The notes below the pieces were generated by a model. The model had not been told where the DNA came from. It made no database searches and saw nothing but the letters and a program-made list of their open reading frames with translations. A DNA stretch of 64,000 bases. It comes from Planctomycetota bacterium. GTDB taxonomy: Bacteria > Planctomycetota > Phycisphaerae > UBA1845. The translations under genes and the position numbers were made by a program. The stretch lies in contig JACQXM010000051.1 of NCBI GenBank assembly GCA_016208685.1, forward strand, positions 124,001 through 188,000. The letters are read 5' to 3'. Positions 1 through 8,149 of this stretch are shown one piece after another (position 1 is the stretch's first letter; each line of letters starts with the position of its first letter).

Positions 1-1
1 A

Positions 2-1525
2 CGGCAGGCGTCGCAGGAGGAGACGGCGGCTGCAGAGGCCTTGCAAACGCTGCTGCGGGCCATGACCCAGTGGGGCGATTTTCAGGGTTTGCTTGCCAAG
101 ACGCGGGACCTTGCGGACCGGCAGGACGAGCTTCGGCGACAGACCGTGGCACTGGGCAAGACCATGCTGGGTAAGAGCCTCGAGGCGCTCACGGATGCGG
201 AGGAGGCCGCCTTGCGGCGCACTCAGCAACAGCAGGAACAACTCGCCGGCGATGTCGAATTGCTCCTGGGGCACATGGAGCAACTGCAACACAAGCTGGG
301 CGAGAAGGACCCCGCCGGCGCCGAGGCCCTGGACGCCGCCATCCGCGCCGGCCGGGCGCAGGACGTACTGAAGCGCCTGCGCGACGCCGCCGCCGCGATT
401 GCCGCCAACCGCACTGCGGCGGCCACCCTGGACCAGCAGACTGCCGCCGAAACCATCCGTCGTATGATCGCCGCGCTGCGCGACCGGGAAAACCGCGAGC
501 TCGCAGTGCTCAGAAAGCAGGTGGAACGCGCCGAGGACCAGGTGGCGGAGCTGGTGGAGAAGCAGCGGGCGCTCCGCCGCGCGACCGATGAGGCGGGGCA
601 GGTTGGCGCCGACGCCGCGGCCTTCGCCACCCTGGAAGAGGATCAGCGGGCTCTGCGCCGCAACACGCGACTGCTGGGTGACGAGCTGGAGGCGGACGAA
701 CGGATGGATGCCGCCGGGCGCCTGGTGCGCGAGGCCTCCCAACCGATGACGGAGGCGGAACTGAAGCTCGGTGCCTTGGATGCTCCGGCGGCGGTGCCCG
801 CGCAGGACGAGGCGCTGGCGCTGCTTGCGGAAGCCCTGGCAAGACTGGAGGCGTTGGCGGAGGAGATGGCCGAGCAGGCCATGCGCCGCTCCCTGGCTCA
901 AATCCGGGATGACCTTCAGGCAGTCCAGACGGCGCAGCAGACGGTGAACGCCGCCGTGGAGGCACTACGGCGCTCGGTCGCGGAGCGCGGCGGGCTCTCC
1001 CGTGCCGAGTATCGCGAGGCGACGCGCATCGGGCGGGAACAGGCGGACGTTCGGGGGCTGCTCGATGACGTGTCGCCCGACTTGCAGAAGGTCCCGGTCT
1101 TTGACTGGGCCGTCAAACGGGTGGGGGATTGGATGGATTCGTGCCGGGACTGGTTGGAGAAACGTAAGATTGATGAGGAGCTAGCGGCCACCGGGGAGCG
1201 GGTGGTACGGGAGCTGGAACGGCTCATCCAGGCGGTTCGGGAGACGGAATCGCTGCCCCTGGAGACGGAGTTCGCGGAGGCGGAAGGCGGCGGGGGCGGC
1301 GGCGGGCAGAGCCAGTCGGGCCGGCCGGTACCCACGGTCGCGGAGTTACTGGTGCTCAAGGCGATGCAGGCCGACATTCATCGCCGTACCGGTGATCTGG
1401 CACGGACGCTCGACATCAACGCCGCCACCGAGGTGCAACTACGCGAATTGAAGACGCTGGGGGAGGACCAGGCGCAGGTACGAAAACTGACGGAGATGGT
1501 GACGGCCCGGGCTCAGCATCCGTAG
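2..1525 (+). CDS. Long coiled-coil protein (5' end outside the window)
   Basis: The frame is open to the left edge of the window, so the true start is not seen; the TTG at 41 is only an internal candidate. The visible part of about 508 residues is almost entirely charged alpha helix rich in Glu, Arg, Ala, Leu and Gln, with heptad-like spacing typical of long coiled coils. A Gly run followed by QSQSGRP near residue 430 looks like a flexible hinge before a last helical segment. No enzymatic motif is visible. It starts a same-strand run with a small exported protein, a squalene-cyclase-like repeat protein and an NPCBM protein, with gaps or overlaps of at most a few bases. I infer a structural or scaffold role at the envelope. 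The family is not recognised, and an upstream membrane anchor cannot be judged. Confidence 0.75.
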   Translation, partial: RQASQEETAAAEALQTLLRAMTQWGDFQGLLAKTRDLADRQDELRRQTVALGKTMLGKSLEALTDAEEAALRRTQQQQEQLAGDVELLLGHMEQLQHKLGEKDPAGAEALDAAIRAGRAQDVLKRLRDAAAAIAANRTAAATLDQQTAAETIRRMIAALRDRENRELAVLRKQVERAEDQVAELVEKQRALRRATDEAGQVGADAAAFATLEEDQRALRRNTRLLGDELEADERMDAAGRLVREASQPMTEAELKLGALDAPAAVPAQDEALALLAEALARLEALAEEMAEQAMRRSLAQIRDDLQAVQTAQQTVNAAVEALRRSVAERGGLSRAEYREATRIGREQADVRGLLDDVSPDLQKVPVFDWAVKRVGDWMDSCRDWLEKRKIDEELAATGERVVRELERLIQAVRETESLPLETEFAEAEGGGGGGGQSQSGRPVPTVAELLVLKAMQADIHRRTGDLARTLDINAATEVQLRELKTLGEDQAQVRKLTEMVTARAQHP

Positions 1526-1536
1526 GAGTGTCAAGC

Positions 1537-2310
1537 GTGAACGATCTCGAACCTAATGACCGTGCGGGATCCCGCGCCGCCGGGCACCCACTTGCCGACC
1601 CCCCGACGGTCGCGGCTCTGTTTCCGCCAGGCCGGGTCGTACACACCGTATTGGCTCTGAGCCCGTCGGGGCCGTCGAGGGCGGCGGTGAACGCCTTGCG
1701 GCGCACAGTGCGGCGGGCGGCATGCCTGGTTCCCGCCCTGGTGTCGTTCGCCTCTGCACAGACTCCGCCCGTCGAGCCGAACAAGGGCAAGGGTGATCTG
1801 GGTCAGCGGCTGATCCGCAAGGCTGCGGACGAGTCGGACGAGGACATGATGTCCGGCATCATCCGCCTCATGAACGAAGCGGCACGCAAGCTGGAGGTGG
1901 AGTTCGAGCCCGGAACCGATACCCAGGCGATTCAGCAGCAGGTGCTGGAGCAACTGGACGACGCCATCAAGGAGGCGGCCTCACGGCGCAGGATGCAGTC
2001 GCCCGATCAGCAGAAGTCCACGGGTGACATGCGGCGCCGACCCTCCAAGGAACCGCCGCCTACCAAGCGCGCCACGGCGGCCAAACCCGGAGCCGTTGAT
2101 CCCAATCCGCCGGAGAACACGGCCACGCCGGGCGGCGCGGAAGACGCGAGAAACACCGGCGGCAGCTTCCGCGAGTCCCGCCGTACCTGGGGGCAACTGC
2201 CGGAGCGCGAGCGCGAGGAGATCATCCAGGGCGCGGGCGAGGGTTATCTGGAGCGCTACCGGGCGGCGATCGAGCGCTATTACCGCGCGCTCCAGGAGGC
2301 GGGTGAATGA
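1537..2310 (+). CDS. Small exported protein of unknown function
   Basis: This gene encodes about 257 residues and I do not recognise a named family. I chose the GTG at 1537 because GGAG at 1525-1528 lies 8 bases upstream; the GTG at 1528 overlaps that site. A short hydrophobic stretch (ACLVPALVSFASAQ) preceded by several Arg looks like a signal peptide, but it lies about 50 residues into this protein. A start at GTG 1687 would place it conventionally at the N-terminus. The mature part has a helical segment, a Pro/Lys/Thr-rich linker and a conserved-looking amphipathic C-terminal helix beginning WGQLPERERE and ending RYYRALQEAGE. Its stop overlaps the next start (ATGA). It is probably an envelope partner of the neighbouring coiled-coil and toroid proteins. 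Confidence 0.7.
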   Translation: MNDLEPNDRAGSRAAGHPLADPPTVAALFPPGRVVHTVLALSPSGPSRAAVNALRRTVRRAACLVPALVSFASAQTPPVEPNKGKGDLGQRLIRKAADESDEDMMSGIIRLMNEAARKLEVEFEPGTDTQAIQQQVLEQLDDAIKEAASRRRMQSPDQQKSTGDMRRRPSKEPPPTKRATAAKPGAVDPNPPENTATPGGAEDARNTGGSFRESRRTWGQLPEREREEIIQGAGEGYLERYRAAIERYYRALQEAGE

Positions 2311-3434
2311 GACAGTACGAGGGACGTGATTCGCAGGGCGCCGCAGGGCGACGCCGCACGCCCGGTGGGACGCCTTCTGCCGGTCGCCACCCGTTTGCGC
2401 GGGTACGGACTGGCACTGCGTGGGGGTGTCTGGTCTCGGCAGGCGTGCTGGTCGGGATCGCTTCCGCCGGAAGCGCCGCCGAGCACCATCCGGCCACGCC
2501 TCTGCTTTCCGAGCAGACCCCGGAGTTGCGCGCCGCCATCGAGAAGGGCCTGCAATGGCTGGCGGATAACCAGGCCCCGGATGGTGCCTACGGGCACCTG
2601 TCGCACTACGGCCCGCACGTCGGGATCACGGCGCTGGCGGGTCTGGCGTTCATGTCCGACGGCAACATGCCGGGACGGGGGCGCCACGGCGAACCCGTGG
2701 CACGCTCCCTGTCCTTCATCCTGGCGCACAGTTCGGAAAGCGGCCTGCTCACCGCCGAGACCTCGCACGGTCCCATGTATGGGCACGGATTCGCCACGCT
2801 GTTTCTGGCGGAAATCTACGGCATGGATCCCCGGCCTGAAATCCGGGAAACGCTGCGCAAAGCGGTCCGGCTCATCGTCAGCACGCAGAACGACGAGGGC
2901 GGCTGGCGCTATCAGCCGGTGCGCAACGACGCCGACATCTCGGTCACCATCTGCCAGGTCATGGCACTCCGCGCCGCGCGGAACGCCGGCATCTACGTCG
3001 ACAAGGGCGTCATCGACAAAGCCATTACCTACGTGAAACAGAGCCAGAATCCCGACGGCGGCTTTCGTTACATGCTCAGCTCCGGGGGATCGGCCTTCGC
3101 GCGCTCCGCCGCCGGCGTGGCGGCGCTGCAATACGCCGGCATCTACAGCGGAGAGGAGATCGAACGCGGGCTGGAGTACCTCAGTCGCTACACGCCCCCC
3201 AAGGAGCGAACCGTCGGACACTACTTCTACGGCCACTACTACGCGGCCCAGGCCATGTTCCTCGCCGGTGATGCCTACTGGCCGAAGTGGTTTCCCGCGA
3301 TCCGCGCCGAGCTGCTGGAGAAGCAAGAGCCGGAGGGCTTCTGGCGCGGCCAGGCGGGGCACGAATATGGGACGGCCATGGCCCTCATCATCCTCCAGAT
3401 GCCCAATCGCCTTCTGCCGATCTTTCAAAAATGA
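2307..3434 (+). CDS. Secreted squalene-cyclase/prenyltransferase-repeat protein
   Basis: The 375-residue product has an N-terminal basic extension, then a hydrophobic segment at about 40-58 ending in AGSAAE, which fits a signal peptide. The rest is an alpha/alpha toroid of prenyltransferase and squalene-oxidase type repeats: GLQWLADNQAPDGAYG near 81, GGWRY near 205, GGFRY near 250 and GFWRG near 340. The DxDD acid motif of squalene-hopene cyclases is absent (the comparable stretch reads NDADIS), and the protein is much shorter than a real cyclase of about 630 residues. Cyclase activity is therefore unlikely; I infer a binding scaffold. AGGAGG lies just upstream of the ATG, and the start overlaps the previous stop by four bases, so translation is probably coupled. 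Confidence 0.85.
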   Translation: MRQYEGRDSQGAAGRRRTPGGTPSAGRHPFARVRTGTAWGCLVSAGVLVGIASAGSAAEHHPATPLLSEQTPELRAAIEKGLQWLADNQAPDGAYGHLSHYGPHVGITALAGLAFMSDGNMPGRGRHGEPVARSLSFILAHSSESGLLTAETSHGPMYGHGFATLFLAEIYGMDPRPEIRETLRKAVRLIVSTQNDEGGWRYQPVRNDADISVTICQVMALRAARNAGIYVDKGVIDKAITYVKQSQNPDGGFRYMLSSGGSAFARSAAGVAALQYAGIYSGEEIERGLEYLSRYTPPKERTVGHYFYGHYYAAQAMFLAGDAYWPKWFPAIRAELLEKQEPEGFWRGQAGHEYGTAMALIILQMPNRLLPIFQK

Positions 3435-4654
3435 GCCAGCGACCCGTCAGATCGATACTTCCGGCGGTTGCGGGGGTCTTCCTGGCGGCCTTGCCCCTCG
3501 GCGGCGCGCGCGCCGCGCCGCCGGCCGACGTGGTCGTGAAAACGATCGATCGCGACAGCATCCAGGGAACGCTGGTCTCGCTGTCGGCGCGCGAAGGGTT
3601 GCTGCTGCGCACCGAACAGGGGGAGCAACGTCGAATTCCCACCGTCCATCTGGTGCGACTTACCGCTTCCTGCGCCCCCGCCGGCAAGCGGCTGGCGGAG
3701 ACCACGGTGACGCTCGTCGGGGGTGACTATCTACACGGACGCGTGGTCGGGGCCGCAGACGAAGGGGAAACGCTGGTTCTGGACACTGGCGACCTCGGCC
3801 GTGTGGCCCTGCCGCTGGATGCCGTGGTACGCGTGGTGACGGCTCCACCAGAGTCGCCGCTTCGCAAACGCGCCGGCGAATGGCTGGATCGGCTCGGCGA
3901 GCTCAGCGAGGACCGCGTGCTGATGGCGAACGGCGACGTGCTCGGCGGCTTCGTCACCGCCGTCGACGTGGATCGCGTCTCGCTGGACACGGCGACCGGT
4001 GAAACGTCGCTGCCGCTGCGGCTGGTGGCGGCCATGGCGCTGAACGCCCCACAGCCGGCGCCGCTGTCGCAGCCCCACCTGGTGATCCGTCTGCGTCACA
4101 GTGGTCGTCTGACCGCCACCGACCTGGAATGGTCCGGCGACGCCGTGGAGGCGCGGCTGCGCTGCGGTCCGCAGGTGCAGTTGGAGGCGGACCGGGTGTC
4201 CGGAGTAGAAGTGCTGGGTGGGAAGTGGGAGCACCTGACGATGCACCAACCGATCAGCTCAGAACAGGTGGGCATGCTCTCGCTCACCTGGGAGCCGCGG
4301 TTGGATCGCAACGTGCTGGGCGGCCCGCTGACCGTCGGCGGCGAGACGTTCGAGCGCGGCCTGGGGGTCCACAGCCGGTCGCACCTGACCTATGAGCTGC
4401 GCGGCGGCTATCGCGAGTTCGTCACTTCATACGGGCTGGACGACCATTCCGGCCCCTACGCCGACGTGTCGGTGCTTATCCTCGTGGACCATCAGCCGCG
4501 CCATGCGCAGTCCAACGTCCGCCCCGGCACGCTCACCGGGCCCATCCGGCTGGACGTGGCGCGGGCCAACCACCTCGAACTCATCGTGGATTTCGGTGAG
4601 AACGGGGACATCCAGGATCGCTTCGACTGGATCGACCCGGCGCTTATCCGCTGA
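3431..4654 (+). CDS. Secreted NPCBM-domain protein
   Basis: The ATG at 3431 overlaps the preceding TGA (ATGA) and is followed directly by a clear signal peptide (LPAVAGVFLAALPLGGARAA), so the longer upstream reading is rejected. The product is 407 residues. Its first two thirds contain repeated small beta units (for example VLMANGDVLGGFV and DYLHGRVVG) like those in planctomycete exported proteins. The last 130 or so residues match the NPCBM/NEW2 carbohydrate-binding fold: LGGPLTVGGETFERGLGVHS, then a YGLDDHSGPYADVSV stretch and a final FGENGDIQDRFDWIDP. NPCBM domains bind glycans and often sit on glycosidases, but no catalytic domain is visible here. It closes the operon and suggests that the complex contacts polysaccharide. 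Confidence 0.88.
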   Translation: MSQRPVRSILPAVAGVFLAALPLGGARAAPPADVVVKTIDRDSIQGTLVSLSAREGLLLRTEQGEQRRIPTVHLVRLTASCAPAGKRLAETTVTLVGGDYLHGRVVGAADEGETLVLDTGDLGRVALPLDAVVRVVTAPPESPLRKRAGEWLDRLGELSEDRVLMANGDVLGGFVTAVDVDRVSLDTATGETSLPLRLVAAMALNAPQPAPLSQPHLVIRLRHSGRLTATDLEWSGDAVEARLRCGPQVQLEADRVSGVEVLGGKWEHLTMHQPISSEQVGMLSLTWEPRLDRNVLGGPLTVGGETFERGLGVHSRSHLTYELRGGYREFVTSYGLDDHSGPYADVSVLILVDHQPRHAQSNVRPGTLTGPIRLDVARANHLELIVDFGENGDIQDRFDWIDPALIR

Positions 4655-4675
4655 GCGGACTCCGCTGGTGCCTCA

Positions 4676-5797
4676 TCACCGGGCGAAGCGAACGCAGTAG
4701 ATGGGCGGCAGATTCGACGAGACCGTCCGCCAGGAATCTCCCTGATCGTCGGACGTCCACAACGACCCCGTGCTGCTCCCGAACGCCAGGCGGTCTCCGC
4801 TGCGGTCGACGTCCAGGCAGTGACGCAGGACGATGTCATAGGCATGCTCCTGCGGCAGGCCTTGGGTGAGCACCTCGAAGCTGCGGCCTCCGTCGCGCGT
4901 TCGCACCACCACCACCTTGCCGTCCACCGGAATGCGGCGCTCGTCCTTGATGGCGGGGACCAGCCACGCGGTGTCCGGCTGGCGGGGGTGGACGGCCACG
5001 GCGAAGCCGAAGGTTGAGGGCGGGACTTCGGTGATCTCGTGCCACGATGTGGCACCATCCGTGGAGCGGAACACCCCGTTGTGATGCTGCACCCACATGG
5101 TCTCCGGACGCGCCGGGCAGGCGACCAGACGGTGCGGGTCCTGGATGGCGGGATCGTAGGCGTGCTCCGGCGGAGCGTACGCGGCGCGCATGCCGTCGGC
5201 CCGGCAGTTCCACGACTCGCCGCCGTCGGTGGTTACCCAGACGCCGCCGCAGGAGACCGCCACCGTGACCCGCCGCGAGTCGCGCGGGTCCACGACGATG
5301 GAGTGCAGCCCGGGATAGTCCATCCCCCCGCCGAACCACTTCTTGCGCTCCGGGCGGTCCCAGAGGGGGCGAACCAGCTCCCACGAGGCGCCGCGATCGC
5401 GGGAAGTGAAGAGCCCGCCCGGTAGCGTGCCGCACCACACCAGCCCCGGCTGGTCAGCGCCGCCGGCTTCCAGCGCCCAGATGTACTCCAGCCGCCAGGG
5501 AATGGGGATTTGCCGCACCGGACAGCGATCTTCCGGCGCCCCCGCCGGCGGCTCAGGATAAGCGGGCGCGGTCCGTTCCTCCCAGTTCATACCGCCGTCC
5601 GCCGAGACATGCAGCTTGGTGCCGAAGTGACCGTGGCCGATGGCGGCGTAGACGTGGTTGTCGCGCGTGTCCGGCAGCACCATGGTCACCTGGTCGCCCA
5701 GGAAGGCCGTGCGGCAGATCCTCCACGGAGCGCCGCCGCTGCCGCGTTCCAGGGTGAACAGCCCCTTGCGGGTGGCCACGTAAAGTCGATCGCTCAT
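4676..5797 (-). CDS. BNR/Asp-box beta-propeller protein
   Basis: The 373-residue product carries six clear Asp boxes of the S/T-x-D-x-G-x-T/S-W/F type (SADGGMNW, SRDRGASW, TTDGGESW, STDGATSW, TRDGGRSF, SDDQGDSW). It is therefore a beta-propeller of the BNR/sortilin-like class. Such proteins are often annotated as exo-alpha-sialidase or glycosyl hydrolase, but the arginine triad and FRIP motif of real sialidases are not evident, so no enzymatic role is claimed. There is no signal peptide, so it is probably cytoplasmic. GGAGG lies six bases before the ATG. The next gene upstream on the same strand encodes a ThiS/MoaD-like protein, a pairing that suggests a joint function. Confidence 0.85.
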   Translation of the reverse strand: MSDRLYVATRKGLFTLERGSGGAPWRICRTAFLGDQVTMVLPDTRDNHVYAAIGHGHFGTKLHVSADGGMNWEERTAPAYPEPPAGAPEDRCPVRQIPIPWRLEYIWALEAGGADQPGLVWCGTLPGGLFTSRDRGASWELVRPLWDRPERKKWFGGGMDYPGLHSIVVDPRDSRRVTVAVSCGGVWVTTDGGESWNCRADGMRAAYAPPEHAYDPAIQDPHRLVACPARPETMWVQHHNGVFRSTDGATSWHEITEVPPSTFGFAVAVHPRQPDTAWLVPAIKDERRIPVDGKVVVVRTRDGGRSFEVLTQGLPQEHAYDIVLRHCLDVDRSGDRLAFGSSTGSLWTSDDQGDSWRTVSSNLPPIYCVRFAR

Positions 5798-5912
5798 GGG
5801 TTACCTCCGGGCATGGTATTCCAGGATCGGGGGAGCATTCCGCCACGACGGAACCGCGCCGGCGGTCCGACGGGCCTGAAACCGCGGCGCCGCGCCGCCG
5901 TTTGTGCGACTG

Positions 5913-6038
5913 GTGTAGTGTCTCATGGAGATCGAACCGTTTCGAGCCGCGGGCTTTGAGCTCACGTGGCCCCACGAAGGCCGAGAGTCCGCCGCGAAAG
6001 CGATCCACACGCGGCAAAGCAATAGCGAGACACTACAC
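5913..6038. repeat. 126-bp MITE-like inverted-repeat element
   Basis: A perfect 12-base inverted repeat (GTGTAGTGTCTC at 5913-5924, its complement at 6027-6038) encloses 102 bases without a convincing gene. The right arm ends on the last base of the ThiS/MoaD stop codon. No clear target-site duplication is visible. The layout resembles a miniature inverted-repeat element or a large hairpin in the message linking the ThiS/MoaD gene to the BNR gene. Confidence 0.5.
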
Positions 6039-6307
6039 TATCCGCCGGATAGCGCCTGCATGACGTACACTTCGGCGCCGTCCGCCACGGGATCGGAGAG
6101 CGTGGCACGGTCCTGGATCGCCTCGCCGTTAACGAAGACGATCATGTGCCGCCGCAGGGCCCCGTGTTCATCGAGCACGTAGCCCGCGGCCCGCGTGTTC
6201 TCCGCGAAAACCGCCGCCAGCGCCTCGCGCACCGTGCACCCCTCGACGGTGCGGGGGGGACAGGCAACGTGTCGCTGCAAGTTGGCGGTGAAGCTCACGC
6301 GAACCAT
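6038..6307 (-). CDS. MoaD/ThiS family ubiquitin-like sulfur carrier
   Basis: The 89-residue product starts at the ATG at 6307 (MVRVSFTANLQRH). A longer frame upstream would add about 20 residues that do not belong to the fold. The size, the pattern of beta strands, the segment MIVFVNGEAI and the C-terminal ALSGG are typical of MoaD/ThiS proteins. In this family the terminal Gly-Gly is adenylated by an E1-like enzyme and turned into a thiocarboxylate that donates sulfur, or is conjugated to a target. No thiamine or molybdopterin gene is adjacent; the neighbour on the same strand is the BNR propeller gene about 240 bases downstream. The true acceptor pathway cannot be told from sequence. Confidence 0.85.
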   Translation of the reverse strand: MVRVSFTANLQRHVACPPRTVEGCTVREALAAVFAENTRAAGYVLDEHGALRRHMIVFVNGEAIQDRATLSDPVADGAEVYVMQALSGG

Positions 6308-6484
6308 GGGCGCCCGACCCCAAACCCCTGAAAGTGCTTGGAGCGTAGGGTTTCCGTGGCACGACGTCAACGACTCCCCAACATGCTTCGGCGAAACCGT
6401 GTGTACGAGAGCCGGCGCCGCGCCCGGCGGACGGTGGCGCGGGGAGCCGGTGCGGCGGTTGGGGTACGAGTCGCGGGGAGCGTC

Positions 6485-7378
6485 TCAGTCGTGCTGGTGG
6501 CCGGCGTGTTCGTCCGCGGCGTGCGAATCCTGCGGCCGGTCTGTGGGGTGGACATCGGCGGCGTGGTCGCCGTGTCCTATGAGGCTGGTGAGCCACATCA
6601 CCACCAGCCCCGCCAGCAGCGCCGCCGAGAGCTTGTGCCGGTCATGGCGATGGAAGTGCAGTTCCGGGAGCAGGTCGGTGAGCGCGATGGCGAGGAACGT
6701 GCCGGCGCTGAAGGCCAGGGTATAGCCCACCAGCGGCGAGGCATCCGCGATCGCGCCGCGGGTAAGCAGGAACGCCGCCGCGCCCGCCGGCACCAGCGCT
6801 GCGTACAGCAGTTGCACCAGCCACAGCATCGCCGTGGGCACCCGCGCGTGCAGCAGCAGCACCGACACCGAGAGCCCGTCAAGCGGCTTGTGGATCAGGA
6901 CCGACAGAAACACGGCGAGGGCCAGCGTGCCGTCATCTCCCGCAAGGCCTGAAACGCCGCCGGTGGCGGCGCCGATGGCGATGCCGTCGAACAGGGAGTG
7001 CACGGAGAGCGAGAAGATGGCGACCAGGCTGCCCAGGAATGGACCATGAGGCCGGGCCGGCTCCGCCGGGTCGTGATGCGCGTGACATTCGCTGTCGTGG
7101 TGGTCGTGCCCGGCGCCGCCCTGCGAGACCTCGTGGCTGTGGGGCGCCACGTACCGTTGCAGAAAAAACACCACCATGACGCCGAAGACCGCCGGCAGTC
7201 CGAAGCCGGCGTGGATGTGCTCCGACGATTCCGGAAGCAGATGGAACAGCGCTGCTCCGAGCAGGGCTCCGGCGGCGAGGCTGAGGTAGAGCTGAAGCTG
7301 CGCGTGCCCCGGCCGGAACCGCAACGGCACCGCAGCACCCAGCAGGGAAAGCCCCGCGACCACCAGGGAGTACCACAC
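6485..7378 (-). CDS. ZIP family divalent metal transporter
   Basis: The 297-residue product has about eight hydrophobic membrane segments and the layout of ZIP (ZupT-like) transporters, which import Zn2+ and related metals. A His-rich cytoplasmic loop of the family type lies between segments 3 and 4 (HSHEVSQGG, HDHHDSECHAHH). The metal-site helices are recognisable as LSVHSLFDGIAIG and VLIHKPLDGLSV, with the conserved His, Asp and Gly residues. The C-terminus is also His-rich (HGDHAADVH, HAADEHAGHQHD), which may bind metal. It is the first gene of a loose same-strand run with the ThiS/MoaD and BNR genes, but a 177-base gap argues against a strict operon. The metal specificity is inferred from the family only. 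Confidence 0.92.
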   Translation of the reverse strand: MWYSLVVAGLSLLGAAVPLRFRPGHAQLQLYLSLAAGALLGAALFHLLPESSEHIHAGFGLPAVFGVMVVFFLQRYVAPHSHEVSQGGAGHDHHDSECHAHHDPAEPARPHGPFLGSLVAIFSLSVHSLFDGIAIGAATGGVSGLAGDDGTLALAVFLSVLIHKPLDGLSVSVLLLHARVPTAMLWLVQLLYAALVPAGAAAFLLTRGAIADASPLVGYTLAFSAGTFLAIALTDLLPELHFHRHDRHKLSAALLAGLVVMWLTSLIGHGDHAADVHPTDRPQDSHAADEHAGHQHD

Positions 7379-7655
7379 GCGAGGAAGTTCTAGTCGCCCG
7401 CGCGCCGCGGCGTCAAGTACGGGCGCTGCGTTGCGAACCGGCGGCCGCGGCCACGTCGCGCAACCGGGGGACGCCGCGAAACGGCGGTGGCGCGGCGCGG
7501 GCGTTCCCGGCCTGGGGACTGGGCCGAGGCCAAGGGGCCCCGCTGGGCGCCGGTACCGCGGCGCCGGCGGGAACCAGAATGTCGGGCCGCCGAACTTGCG
7601 CGCCCAGCGGCGGTTGCGTGGCCGCCGACTTGGCGGTATACCACCAGCTAGCGGC

Positions 7656-7729
7656 GGGCGATTAGCTCAGTTGGCCAGAGCGTTCGGATCACACCCGAGA
7701 GGTCACAGGTTCGACTCCTGTATCGCCCA
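7656..7729 (+). tRNA. tRNA-Val (anticodon CAC)
   Basis: A complete cloverleaf is visible. The acceptor stem is GGGCGAT with ATCGCCC, and the D arm is GCTC...GAGC. The anticodon stem TTCGG/CCGAG holds the loop ATCACAC, giving anticodon CAC. The T arm is ACAGG-TTCGACT-CCTGT and the discriminator base is A. The CCA end is not encoded. The 3' half recurs in degraded form at 24685-24719. Confidence 0.95.
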
Positions 7730-8149
7730 ATGACGTAAGCCACGCCGAACGAGCGAATTCGCGTCCCTGACCGCCTTCTCGAGTCCAGGCCCCGGCACGG
7801 GGTTAGCCTGTTTGTTCCTCACGGCGAAAGATGTTTGCATCCTCCGCGCATCTTCTTGTGCACGAAAACGGCTCCGTTGCACCGCGACGAACCGCCCCTT
7901 CAGCCTTCCGAATTCGGCATTCGACATTCGCGGCCGCGCCCTCCGTGGGCCTGTTTTGGCTGCGGCCCCCGCGGCCGCGTTAGGTGTCTGCGCCGGCTCG
8001 CGATGGCCTGGGCTCTGAAGGTGCCAGGAGTCGGCCGGGAGCGCCCGTCGCTCATCTCGGCGTCGGCAGGCTCTGTGGTGGCCGGGGTCGTCGCACCGTC
8101 CGAGCAGCGCGCGCGTCCGTTTTCCGCCCGACATCGTTGGCCCCGGCGA
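7730..8149. other. Intergenic stretch, no gene seen
   Basis: About 420 bases lie between tRNA-Val and the end of the subtilisin gene. A short repetitive phrase (GAATTCGGCATTCGACATTCG, about 7910-7932) has a partial echo inside the kinase gene near 14507 (GCATTCGGCATTCG). Apart from that I see no gene, promoter or terminator. Confidence 0.6.

Noticed and set aside
2307..3434. Active squalene-hopene cyclase
   Set aside because: The protein is about half the usual length, has a signal peptide and lacks the DxDD catalytic acid motif.
4676..5797. Sialidase linked to the sialic acid operon
   Set aside because: Asp boxes alone do not make a sialidase. The catalytic Arg triad and FRIP motif are not seen, there is no signal peptide, and the operon is 28 kb away.
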